DNA from: an uncultured Collinsella sp.
Lineage (GTDB): Bacteria > Actinomycetota > Coriobacteriia > Coriobacteriales > Coriobacteriaceae
Length of the DNA stretch: 7,795 nucleotides
Assembly: GCA_902495085.1 (NCBI GenBank)
Contig: CABUWA010000089.1
Coordinates: forward strand, 1 to 7,795
Direction: 5' to 3'
Part shown: piece by piece, positions 1 through 6,548 of the stretch
Layout: each line of letters begins with the position of its first letter
How positions within the stretch are numbered: position 1 is the stretch's first letter
Position numbers and translations under genes: made by a program
The notes under the pieces: generated by a model
Seen by the model: only the letters and a program-made list of their open reading frames with translations
The model's database searches: none
Told to the model about the DNA's origin: nothing

Positions 1-75
1 CCCGAGCTGCCCGAGGACTACGTGTGCCCGGTGTGCGGCGTCGGTCCCGATCAGTTTGAGCTCGTCGAGGAGTAA
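1..75 (+). CDS. C-terminal end of a rubredoxin-domain protein (5' end outside the window)
   Basis: The reading frame is open from the first base to the TAA at 73-75 and encodes the last 24 residues of a protein. They contain CPVCGVGPDQFE, the second iron-binding knuckle of a rubredoxin fold (C-P-x-C-G followed by the conserved G-x-x-x-x-F-E), preceded by LPEDYV, which is also typical of that fold. In rubredoxins two such CxxCG knuckles hold one iron with four cysteines for one-electron transfer in the cytoplasm. Only the second knuckle is visible here. The protein may be a small free rubredoxin, or a larger redox enzyme with a C-terminal rubredoxin domain, such as a rubredoxin-linked flavoprotein or a rubrerythrin. 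The window cannot decide between these. The gene is followed after about 40 bases by a strong terminator, so it ends its transcription unit. Confidence 0.8.
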   Translation, partial: PELPEDYVCPVCGVGPDQFELVEE

Positions 76-114
76 CTCGCAGGCACACGGCGAAAGCCGA
101 ACATAGCTCTGTCC

Positions 115-150
115 AAGGGTCCCGGTCGAATTCTCGGCCGGGACCCTTTT
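115..150 (+). terminator. Strong rho-independent terminator after the rubredoxin-domain gene
   Basis: AAGGGTCCCGG (115-125) and CCGGGACCCTT (138-148) form a perfect 11-bp stem with a 12-base loop. The stem runs into TTTT followed by GATTT on the + strand. The position, 40 bases after the stop codon at 73-75, fits termination of the upstream gene. Read on the - strand, the same hairpin is followed by GGACAG with almost no U run, so it is unlikely to be an efficient terminator for mntH. Confidence 0.92.
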
Positions 151-167
151 GATTTATCTGACGGTTT

Positions 168-200
168 AAAACGGTCTCACGTGTTACAGATTAAGACGTT
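168..200 (-). terminator. Possible weak terminator downstream of mntH
   Basis: On the - strand, AACGTCT (200-194) can pair with AGACCGTT (177-170), leaving one C bulged. The right arm leads into a TTTT run (171-168) followed by AAA. The stem is short and AT-rich, so this is weak evidence. It is the only terminator-like structure on the - strand close to the mntH stop codon at 227, and it overlaps the recurring 19-base motif at 182-200. Confidence 0.3.
182..200. repeat. Copy 1 of a recurring 19-base motif (TGTTACAGATTAAGACGTT)
   Basis: This 19-mer matches the motif at 1647-1665 at 17 of 19 positions. It also matches the reverse complement of 1603-1621 at 17 of 19. Read on the - strand it lies 26 bases past the mntH stop codon. 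Three copies within 1.5 kb, all in non-coding DNA, make chance unlikely. The role is unknown; it could be a dispersed intergenic repeat, part of a terminator, or a protein-binding site. Confidence 0.6.
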
Positions 201-226
201 ATATCTGGACAGTCACGCCATCCCAA

Positions 227-1483
227 TTACATCCCCGTTAGCAGCACGATGTCGAGAATCGTCACGATGACGCCGATCCCTACGAGCAGCGCGTTGAGCG
301 GGCGCGAGTTGGCGTATTTGCCCATAACGCGGGCTGAGCTGGTGAGCCGTATGAGCACAAAGACCGTAATCGGCAGCTGAAGCGACAGCAGTGCCTGACT
401 CCAGATGAGACCTTCAAAAGGATTTGGGACGACCAGACACGCCGCCACTGCGCCGGCGAAACAGGCCGCCACCCCGATCGAGGAATGTCGGTCGTGGATG
501 TCGTATTCCTCGTCGAACATGCCCGTGGTGATGGTGCCTGCCGCCATGCCCGCTGTCACGCTGCTCGATAGTCCCGCGAACAGCAGCGCTACCGCAAAGA
601 TGGTCGAGCTCGCCGGGCCCAAGATGGGGGAGAGCGTGGCCGCTGCGACGGCGAGGTCGTCTACGACAATGCTGTGCGCAAAGAAGGTCGTTGCGGCCAG
701 GATGACCATGGCCGAGTTGATTGCCCAGCCCACGCCCATCGAAAAGAGCGTGTCGAAGAGCTCGTAGCGCAGACGTTCCTCGATAACCTGCTCGCCTTGG
801 CCTTCGAAGTGCATGGATTGGATGACCTCGGAGTGCAGGAAGAGGTTGTGAGGCATAACGACCGCGCCTAGGACACTTACGATAATCGCGGCCGAGCCGG
901 TGGGCATACTGGGTGTGATCAAGCTTGCGGCGGCCTGCGGCCAGTCGACCTTGACCAGCGTGAGCTCAGCCAAAAACGAGAGTCCTACCACGCCTACGAA
1001 GGCGATGATCCATCGCTCGGCGCGCTTGTAGGAGCTCGTCATGAGCATCGCCATCGATACTGCCGCCACGATGACGCAGCCCGCGCGCACGGGCAGCCCA
1101 AAGAGCATTTGAAGGGCAATCGCGCCACCCAGGACTTCGGCCATGGCGGTGGCGATGGTCGCGAGATAGGCACTGGCGAGCACCGTGCGCCCAACGAAGC
1201 GGGGAAGGTAACGTGTCGTGGCCTCGGCAAGACAGGCGCCCGTGGCGATACCCAGGTGTGCCGCGTTGTGCTGCAGCACAATGAGCATGATCGTGGACAG
1301 CGTGACGATCCACAGCAGCGCGTAGCCAAACTGCGAGCCGGCGGCCATGTTGGAGGCCCAGTTGCCCGGATCGATAAAGCCGACGGTCACGAGCAGCCCG
1401 GGGCCGATATGCCGGGCGATATCCAGACCTCCGTGGCCTCCGGTGCGGTGCGAGCCAAAGTGTTGTTTGAGATGGTTGAGCAT
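227..1483 (-). CDS. mntH: NRAMP-family divalent metal (Mn2+/Fe2+) transporter
   Basis: The 418-residue product is a polytopic inner-membrane protein that by family imports Mn2+ or Fe2+ coupled to protons. The metal-site signatures are present: DPGN in TM1 (residues 38-41, ligands D38 and N41) and A207-x-x-M210 in the TM6 segment AVVMPHN. The methionine marks a transition-metal transporter and argues against the Mg2+- or Al3+-transporting relatives. Other family marks are the HNAAHLGIATG segment (72-82), the AGLSSSVTAG segment in TM8 (303-312) and the QLP of TM10 (369-371). About eleven hydrophobic segments fit the family, as does the length. I chose the ATG at 1483 because AGGAG lies 6 bases upstream. 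An in-frame TTG at 1519 would add 12 residues but has no ribosome-binding site. The gene stands alone, convergent to the rubredoxin-domain gene and divergent from gltB. Manganese versus iron preference cannot be read from the sequence. Confidence 0.93.
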   Translation of the reverse strand: MLNHLKQHFGSHRTGGHGGLDIARHIGPGLLVTVGFIDPGNWASNMAAGSQFGYALLWIVTLSTIMLIVLQHNAAHLGIATGACLAEATTRYLPRFVGRTVLASAYLATIATAMAEVLGGAIALQMLFGLPVRAGCVIVAAVSMAMLMTSSYKRAERWIIAFVGVVGLSFLAELTLVKVDWPQAAASLITPSMPTGSAAIIVSVLGAVVMPHNLFLHSEVIQSMHFEGQGEQVIEERLRYELFDTLFSMGVGWAINSAMVILAATTFFAHSIVVDDLAVAAATLSPILGPASSTIFAVALLFAGLSSSVTAGMAAGTITTGMFDEEYDIHDRHSSIGVAACFAGAVAACLVVPNPFEGLIWSQALLSLQLPITVFVLIRLTSSARVMGKYANSRPLNALLVGIGVIVTILDIVLLTGM

Positions 1484-1489
1484 GGTGAG

Positions 1490-1494
1490 CTCCT
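1490..1494 (-). promoter_or_regulatory. Ribosome-binding site that fixes the mntH start
   Basis: AGGAG on the - strand lies six bases before the ATG at 1483-1481. The upstream in-frame TTG at 1519-1517 has only AT-rich sequence before it and no purine-rich SD, which supports the shorter, 418-residue protein. Confidence 0.75.
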
Positions 1495-1533
1495 GCGTGC
1501 CGTTTGTTTGACGCCGCAAAGGATACCCGTTTT

Positions 1534-1561
1534 ATGCTAAAAAGTTAACCAAGACTAACAA
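1534..1561 (-). promoter_or_regulatory. Putative mntH promoter with an overlapping inverted repeat
   Basis: On the - strand TTGTTA (1561-1556) and TAGCAT (1539-1534) are separated by 16 bases. Each matches four of six positions of the -35 and -10 consensus. The spacer is almost filled by the inverted repeat GTTA-n8-TAAC (1544-1559), whose halves resemble those of DtxR/MntR-family metal-repressor sites, though the spacing differs from the DtxR consensus. Repression of a metal importer by such a protein when metal is abundant would be expected. The promoter elements are modest and the operator is an inference. Confidence 0.4.
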
Positions 1562-1601
1562 AATTGTTGTATTTGAATAGGATGGTGAAAGGGGATTACC
1601 G

Positions 1602-1666
1602 AAATGTCTTGATCTGTAACAACTAGGGATGGAAATTGGGTCTTACTGTTACAGATTGAGATGTTT
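1602..1666 (+). repeat. Inverted pair of the 19-base motif, potential 20-bp RNA hairpin
   Basis: Arms 1602-1621 and 1647-1666 are motif copies in opposite orientation, separated by 25 bases. In a + strand transcript all 20 positions can pair: 16 Watson-Crick pairs and four G-U wobbles (1605-1663, 1606-1662, 1610-1658, 1611-1657). In a - strand transcript those four would be A-C mismatches. No U tract follows on the + strand. The element sits in the mntH-gltB intergenic region, just past the TAA of the putative gene remnant on the - strand. It could be a dispersed palindromic repeat, a structured RNA element, or a relic of a transcript end. Confidence 0.55.
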
Positions 1667-1678
1667 GAAGTGGTGAGC

Positions 1679-1810
1679 TTACAGGTCGAACTTGGGGCCC
1701 TTGTTACCGTCCTTGAGGTCGGCGGTGTCCACTCGTAGGGTGTGCGTTACGCGATTGTTTCGAAACGGGCGGGAAACACAACGGGCCGGCGATGCTCCTA
1801 GTATGCCTAG
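1679..1810 (-). pseudogene. Possible 3' remnant of a lost gene (unidentified)
   Basis: On the - strand a frame is open from just after a TGA (1813-1811) to a TAA (1681-1679), 43 codons, with no ATG. Its last 17 codons (1732-1679) read VDTADLKDGNKGPKFDL and use almost only the codons preferred in gltB (AAG, GAC, AAC, GGC, TTC, CTG), a pattern expected of true coding sequence. The upstream part (such as SRPFRNNRVTHT) is not convincing and overlaps the likely gltB regulatory region. A GTG at 1732 has no ribosome-binding site. I do not recognise the protein family. It could be the decayed end of a deleted gene, part of an intergenic repeat family, or chance. Confidence 0.3.
1746..1777 (+). promoter_or_regulatory. 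Candidate nitrogen-regulator binding array upstream of gltB
   Basis: The sequence reads GTTAC (1746), six bases, GTTTC-GAAAC (1757-1766, a perfect 10-bp palindrome), six bases, GAAAC (1773-1777). Actinobacterial GlnR sites are built from GTnAC and GAAAC half-sites spaced by six bases, so the elements and the spacing resemble them. The order does not match the canonical GTnAC-n6-GAAAC repeat exactly. The location, 69-100 bases before the gltB start, suits control of a nitrogen-assimilation operon. Whether this organism has GlnR is unknown to me. Confidence 0.3.
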
Positions 1811-1840
1811 TCAACTGACTGTCTAACACCTAGGGGAGGA
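1797..1840 (+). promoter_or_regulatory. Putative gltB -10, leader and Shine-Dalgarno
   Basis: TAGTAT (1799-1804) is a plausible -10 element; no good -35 is seen at the normal distance, which is compatible with an activated promoter. Around the expected transcript start lies AGTCA-AC-TGACT (1809-1820), a short palindrome. CCTAG (1806-1810) can pair with CTAGG (1830-1834), enclosing that palindrome and touching the start of the ribosome-binding site GGGGAGG (1833-1839). The SD is six bases from the ATG at 1846 and fixes the start. The SD is well supported; the promoter call is weak. Confidence 0.45.
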
Positions 1841-1845
1841 TCGCG

Positions 1846-4800
1846 ATGCAGGCAGATTCCGCTCAGCAGCAGGGCCTTTATCGCCCCGAATTCGACCACG
1901 ATGCATGTGGCATCGGCGCGCTTGCCGATATCAACGGCGAGCGCCATCACCAGATTCTGGACGACGCACTGTCCATTCTGGTCAACTTGGAGCACCGCGG
2001 CGGCACCGGACTCGAGAAGAACACCGGCGACGGCGCTGGCATCCTGTTCCAGGTTCCGCATCATTTTTTCCGCAAAGAGGCCCAAAAGTGCGGCCAGATT
2101 CTGCCGGCAGAGGGCGACTATGGCGTGGCCATGCTGTTCTTCCCACAGGACGACAAGGGCGTAGAGGATGCCCGTCGCGTGTTTGAGGAGGGCTGCGCCG
2201 AGGCCGGCGTGCCGCTGCTCTTTTGGCGCGAGGTGCCGGTCGACCCGCACGACCTGGGCGAGACGGCCCGCGCCTGCATGCCTACCATCCTGCAGGCCTT
2301 TCTGGGTCGCCCCGACGACACGCCGGCGGGCGACGCCTTCGAGCGCCGTCTGTATGTGTGCCGCCGCACCATCGAGAAGAAGGCCGACGCCGAGTTTGCC
2401 CTGCGCGACAAGATCTTCTATGTGTGCTCCATGAGCTCGCGTACTATCGTGTACAAGGGCATGCTGGTCGCCACGCAGATGCGCCGCTTCTTCATCGACC
2501 TCAACGACGCCGCCGTCAAGACGGCCGTAGCGCTTGTCCACTCGCGCTACTCCACCAACACCACGCCCAGCTGGGAACGCGCGCACCCCAACCGCTTTAT
2601 CATCCACAACGGCGAGATCAACACCCTCAAGGGCAACGTCAACTGGATCCGCGCCCGCGAGCCCAACCTGTACAGCCCCGTGCTGCAGCACGATCTTGAG
2701 CGCGTGATGCCCATCATCAACCGCGAGGGTTCTGACTCCGCGATTTTGGACAACGTGCTCGAGTTCCTGGTCATGAACGGTCGCCCGCTCACGCGTGCCG
2801 CGTCCATGCTGCTGCCCGAGCCGTGGGACCACAACGACAGTCTGAGTGAGGAACGCCGCGCCTACGATGCCTACCAGTCCATGCTCATGGAGCCGTGGGA
2901 CGGCCCGGCCGCCATCGCCTTTACCGACGGCCGCACACTGGGTGCTGCTCTCGACCGCAACGGCCTGCGTCCCGCCCGCTACTATGTGACGCGCGACGGT
3001 CGCTTTATGCTGGCAAGCGAGGTGGGCACCATCGAGGTGAGCCCCGAGAACATCCTGACGAGTGGCTGCCTGGGACCGGGCCAGATGCTCGAGGTCGATT
3101 TTGCCCGCGGCCGCGTGATCTACAACGATGAGCTGCGCGCTCGCTATGCCAAGGAAAAACCCTACCGCGACTGGATTGCCGAGGAGACGCTGACCGTCGA
3201 CGCGCTCGATGGGCCCGTTGCGGCAACGCCCGCCGAGGACGCCGAGGTGCCCGCCGCCGTGCGTATGGCCAAGCTCGGCTACCACTGGGATGACGTCGAC
3301 GAGGTCGTGCGTCCCATGGCCCAGCAGGGCAAGGCCCCGCTCGCCTCGATGGGCATCGACGCGCCGCTGGCCTGCCTGTCCAAGAAGACGCGCTCGTTCT
3401 TTGACTACTTCTATCAGCTGTTCGCCCAGGTCACGAATCCGCCGATCGATGCCCTGCGCGAGCACATGGTCACCTCGACCACGCTCTACCTGGGCAACCA
3501 CGGCAACCTGCTCGAGGACTCCCGTACGGCCTGCCAACTGGTGCGCCTGGAGCGCCCGTTGCTCAACGAGGAGGAGTTCGAGCGTATCTGCGCTATCGAC
3601 CGCGTGGGCTTTAAGACCCGTCGCTTCCGTGCCGTCTACCGCCGCGATGCCGGCGAGGGCGCACTGCAGGCTGCGCTCAAGCAGCTTGCCGAGGACGTTG
3701 AGGCTGCGGTCCGCGACGGCGTGAACATCGTGGTGTTGAGCGATCGTGCCGCTGCGGGCGAGGTGCCCGTGCCGTCGCTGCTTGCCGTGGGCTGCGTACA
3801 CAACCACCTGATCCGCGCCGGCGTGCGCACCTTTGCCGACATCGTGGTGGAGTGCGGCGACGCCGTGTCCCCGCATGACTTTGCGGCACTGGTGGGCTAC
3901 TCCGCGAGCGGCATCTATCCGTACAACGCACATGCGTGCATCCGCGATCTGGCGACACGCGGCGATTTGGACGTGACGGCCGAGCAGGGCATCGCCAACT
4001 ACAACAAGGCCGCGACGGCGGGCATCGTCTCCATCATGTCCAAGATGGGCATCTCCACGGTGCAGAGCTACCATTCGGCGCAGATCTTCGAGGCCGTGGG
4101 CTTTACGCCGGAGTTCGTCAACGCGTACTTCGCCGGCACGGTGAGCCGTGTGGGCGGTATGGGTGTCGAGGACGTTGAGCGCGAGCAGAATGAGCGCTAT
4201 GACGCCGCGCTCGCTATCCTTAAGAGCCCGGCTCCCGATCAGCTGCCCACGTTGGGCCTGACCAAGTGGCGCCCGCTCGGCGGCGAGGATCACCTCATCG
4301 ATCCGCAGACTGTCTACTTGCTGCAGACCGCCTGCCGTGAGGACAGCTACGACACCTTTAAGGAGTACAGCGCCCGCCTGCACCGCACCGGCCGTGCCGT
4401 GCGCCTGCGCGACCTGCTGGACTTTGATGCCAGCGGCCGCACCCCGGTTTCGCTCGACGAGGTGGAGCCCGCGCTCAATATCGTCCGCCGCTTTAACACC
4501 GGCGCCATGTCGTACGGTTCCATAAGCAAAGAGGCACACGAGTGCATGGCCATTGCCATGAACCGCCTGCACGGCCGCTCCAACTCGGGCGAGGGCGGCG
4601 AGGACCCGCGCCGCGAGACCCCGCTGGCCAACGGTGACTCTAAGAACTCCGCCATCAAGCAGGTGGCAAGCGCGCGCTTTGGCGTGACGAGCCGCTACCT
4701 GTGCAGCGCCTTCGAGATTCAGATCAAGATGGCCCAGGGCGCCAAGCCCGGCGAGGGCGGACACCTGCCCGGCAAGAAGGTCTACCCCTGCATCGCCGAG

Positions 4801-6543
4801 GTTCGTCAGTCCACGCCCGGCATCGGCCTGATCTCGCCTCCGCCGCACCACGACATCTACTCCATCGAGGACTTGGCGGAGCTGATCTTCGATCTTAAGA
4901 ACGCCAACCCCGGTGCGCGCGTGTCGGTCAAGCTGGTCAGCGAGGCCGGCGTCGGCACCATCGCCACCGGTGTGGCCAAGGGCGCTGCCGACAAGATCTT
5001 GATCAGCGGTCACAATGGCGGCTCGGGTGCCGCCGCGCGCGACTCTATCTGGCATGCGGGTCTGCCGCTGGAGCTTGGCCTTGCCGAGGCCCAGCAGACG
5101 CTGCTGCAAAACGGCCTGCGCTCACGCGTGGTGCTCGAAGCCGACGGCAAGCTCATGGACGGCACCGACGTCGCCGTCGCCTGCCTGCTGGGTGCCGAGG
5201 AGTTTGGCTTTGCGACCATGCCGCTCATCTCGATGGGCTGCCTCATGCAGCGCGACTGCCAGCAGGATACCTGCCCCGCCGGCATCGCTACGCAAAACTG
5301 CCGCCTGCGTCGCGGCTTCCGCGGCAAGCCAGAGCACGTCGAACGCTTTATGCTCTTTGTTGCCGAGCAGCTGCGCGAGGTCATGGCGAGCCTGGGCTTC
5401 CGCACCGTCGACGAGATGGTCGGCCATCCCGAGTGCCTGCGCCAGATCGAGGTCCCGGGCAACCGCAAGGCCAACCTGCTCGATCTATCGCCCGTGCTGG
5501 CGAGCGCGACCTGTGAGTTTGGTGCCCACATCCCGGGTGCCGACGGTCGCCACTTCCTGCCCCAGATGGCTGCGGACAGCGAGCTCGACAAGACGCTCGA
5601 TTCCACGCTGTTTGTGCCCTATACGGCCGATGCCCGTGCGCACCTGCGTCCGATTCGCTTCCGCGCCGATATCGCCAACGTCAACCGCTGCGTGGGCACC
5701 ATCTTGGGCAACGCGGTGACCAAGGCGCATCCCGAGGGCCTGCCCGCCGGCTCCATCACCATCGATTGCGATGGTTCGGCCGGTCAGAGTTTTGGCGCGT
5801 TCCTGCCGCGCGGCATAACGCTCAACGTGTGCGGCGACGCCAACGACTACTTTGGTAAGGGCCTTTCGGGCGGCGAGGTGTCGGTGCGCCCCAACCCGCA
5901 TGCGACCTACAAGTTCGACGAGAACATCATCGTGGGCAACGTTGCGTTCTTTGGCGCTACGAGTGGCCGCGGCTTCATTAACGGCCTGGCCGGCCAGCGC
6001 TTTGGCGTACGCAACTCCGGTGCCACGGTGGTGGTCGAGGGCTGCGGCAACCATGGCTGCGAGTACATGACGGGAGGTCTGGCGCTCATCTTGGGCGAGG
6101 TCGGGCAGAACTTCGCCGCCGGCATGACGGGCGGCGTGGCTTACGTCTTTGACCAGTACGGCACGCTCGATGCCCGTGTGAACCACGAGAGCGTTGAGCT
6201 TAAAGCCCCGACGGCCGGTGAGCTTGCGCAGATTCGTGCGCTCATCCAGGAGCACGTGGACGCGACGCAGAGCCCGCGCGGTATTAAGCTGCTCTACAGC
6301 TTTGAGACGATGAGCAAGCACTTTGTGAAGGTCATTCCAACCGAGTACGAGCGCGTGCTGGCGATTGTCGCCGCCGCCGAGGCCGTGGGCAAGACGCATG
6401 CGCAGGCCGAGGAGCTGGCGTTTGACATTGTGACCGGCCGCGCGAGTGCCGCGGATGTCGCTCGCTTTGATGTGGCGGGTGGTGTCGCTGGCGCTGCGCC
6501 CGCCACCGCCAGCTCTGTTGCTTCGACCAAGAAGGAGGCGTAA
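1846..6543 (+). CDS. gltB: Glutamate synthase (NADPH) large/alpha subunit, complete
   Basis: This cytoplasmic iron-sulfur flavoenzyme subunit releases ammonia from glutamine, channels it to 2-oxoglutarate and reduces the adduct to glutamate. At 1565 aa it is slightly longer than the usual 1480-1550. Residues 1-20 are a propeptide: the Ntn catalytic cysteine is C21 in DACGIG. The class II amidotransferase domain (about 21-430) has HSRYSTN (232-238), NGEIN (255-259) and GSDSA (295-299). The central domain (about 470-760) has FAQVTNPPID (526-535). The FMN synthase domain (about 830-1200) has GAMSYGSIS (886-894), AKPGEGG (966-972) and three [3Fe-4S] cysteines C1132, C1138 and C1143 (C-x5-C-x4-C). 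The GXGXG domain (about 1265-1460) includes GSAGQSFG and CGNHGCEYMTGG. No frameshift or missing key residue is seen. The FMN loop reads GHNGGSGAA (1055-1063) where most homologues have GHDGGTGA. The Ala/Ser-rich tail after about residue 1540 is probably disordered. The start has a strong SD. Confidence 0.98.
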   Translation: MQADSAQQQGLYRPEFDHDACGIGALADINGERHHQILDDALSILVNLEHRGGTGLEKNTGDGAGILFQVPHHFFRKEAQKCGQILPAEGDYGVAMLFFPQDDKGVEDARRVFEEGCAEAGVPLLFWREVPVDPHDLGETARACMPTILQAFLGRPDDTPAGDAFERRLYVCRRTIEKKADAEFALRDKIFYVCSMSSRTIVYKGMLVATQMRRFFIDLNDAAVKTAVALVHSRYSTNTTPSWERAHPNRFIIHNGEINTLKGNVNWIRAREPNLYSPVLQHDLERVMPIINREGSDSAILDNVLEFLVMNGRPLTRAASMLLPEPWDHNDSLSEERRAYDAYQSMLMEPWDGPAAIAFTDGRTLGAALDRNGLRPARYYVTRDGRFMLASEVGTIEVSPENILTSGCLGPGQMLEVDFARGRVIYNDELRARYAKEKPYRDWIAEETLTVDALDGPVAATPAEDAEVPAAVRMAKLGYHWDDVDEVVRPMAQQGKAPLASMGIDAPLACLSKKTRSFFDYFYQLFAQVTNPPIDALREHMVTSTTLYLGNHGNLLEDSRTACQLVRLERPLLNEEEFERICAIDRVGFKTRRFRAVYRRDAGEGALQAALKQLAEDVEAAVRDGVNIVVLSDRAAAGEVPVPSLLAVGCVHNHLIRAGVRTFADIVVECGDAVSPHDFAALVGYSASGIYPYNAHACIRDLATRGDLDVTAEQGIANYNKAATAGIVSIMSKMGISTVQSYHSAQIFEAVGFTPEFVNAYFAGTVSRVGGMGVEDVEREQNERYDAALAILKSPAPDQLPTLGLTKWRPLGGEDHLIDPQTVYLLQTACREDSYDTFKEYSARLHRTGRAVRLRDLLDFDASGRTPVSLDEVEPALNIVRRFNTGAMSYGSISKEAHECMAIAMNRLHGRSNSGEGGEDPRRETPLANGDSKNSAIKQVASARFGVTSRYLCSAFEIQIKMAQGAKPGEGGHLPGKKVYPCIAEVRQSTPGIGLISPPPHHDIYSIEDLAELIFDLKNANPGARVSVKLVSEAGVGTIATGVAKGAADKILISGHNGGSGAAARDSIWHAGLPLELGLAEAQQTLLQNGLRSRVVLEADGKLMDGTDVAVACLLGAEEFGFATMPLISMGCLMQRDCQQDTCPAGIATQNCRLRRGFRGKPEHVERFMLFVAEQLREVMASLGFRTVDEMVGHPECLRQIEVPGNRKANLLDLSPVLASATCEFGAHIPGADGRHFLPQMAADSELDKTLDSTLFVPYTADARAHLRPIRFRADIANVNRCVGTILGNAVTKAHPEGLPAGSITIDCDGSAGQSFGAFLPRGITLNVCGDANDYFGKGLSGGEVSVRPNPHATYKFDENIIVGNVAFFGATSGRGFINGLAGQRFGVRNSGATVVVEGCGNHGCEYMTGGLALILGEVGQNFAAGMTGGVAYVFDQYGTLDARVNHESVELKAPTAGELAQIRALIQEHVDATQSPRGIKLLYSFETMSKHFVKVIPTEYERVLAIVAAAEAVGKTHAQAEELAFDIVTGRASAADVARFDVAGGVAGAAPATASSVASTKKEA
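6532..6538 (+). promoter_or_regulatory. gltD ribosome-binding site inside the end of gltB
   Basis: AAGGAGG lies in the codons for the last lysines and glutamate of GltB, ten bases before the gltD ATG at 6549. The gltB stop (6541-6543) falls between the SD and the gltD start, an arrangement that favours translational coupling and balanced synthesis of the two subunits. A GTG at 6544 is in a different frame and is not the start. Confidence 0.75.
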
Positions 6544-6548
6544 GTGCC

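Noticed and set aside
115..150. The strong hairpin as a bidirectional terminator that also serves mntH
   Set aside because: On the - strand the stem is followed by GGACAG with no U tract, so only + strand termination is well supported.
1484..1519. A longer mntH starting at TTG 1519
   Set aside because: It lacks a ribosome-binding site, and the extra 12 residues do not resemble a transporter N-terminus, whereas the ATG at 1483 has AGGAG at ideal spacing.
1792..1826. Two tiny + strand frames before gltB (ATG at 1792 and ATG at 1803) as possible leader peptides
   Set aside because: Neither has a Shine-Dalgarno sequence, neither contains a Gln/Glu run or attenuator hairpin, and both begin upstream of the likely transcript start.
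1807..5109. A 1100-codon open frame on the - strand opposite gltB
   Set aside because: It is the mirror of gltB: strong G/C third positions and rare TTA, CTA and TCA codons in gltB leave few stops on the opposite strand. The translation is Arg/His/Ala/Val-rich with no recognisable motif, and gltB itself is unambiguous.
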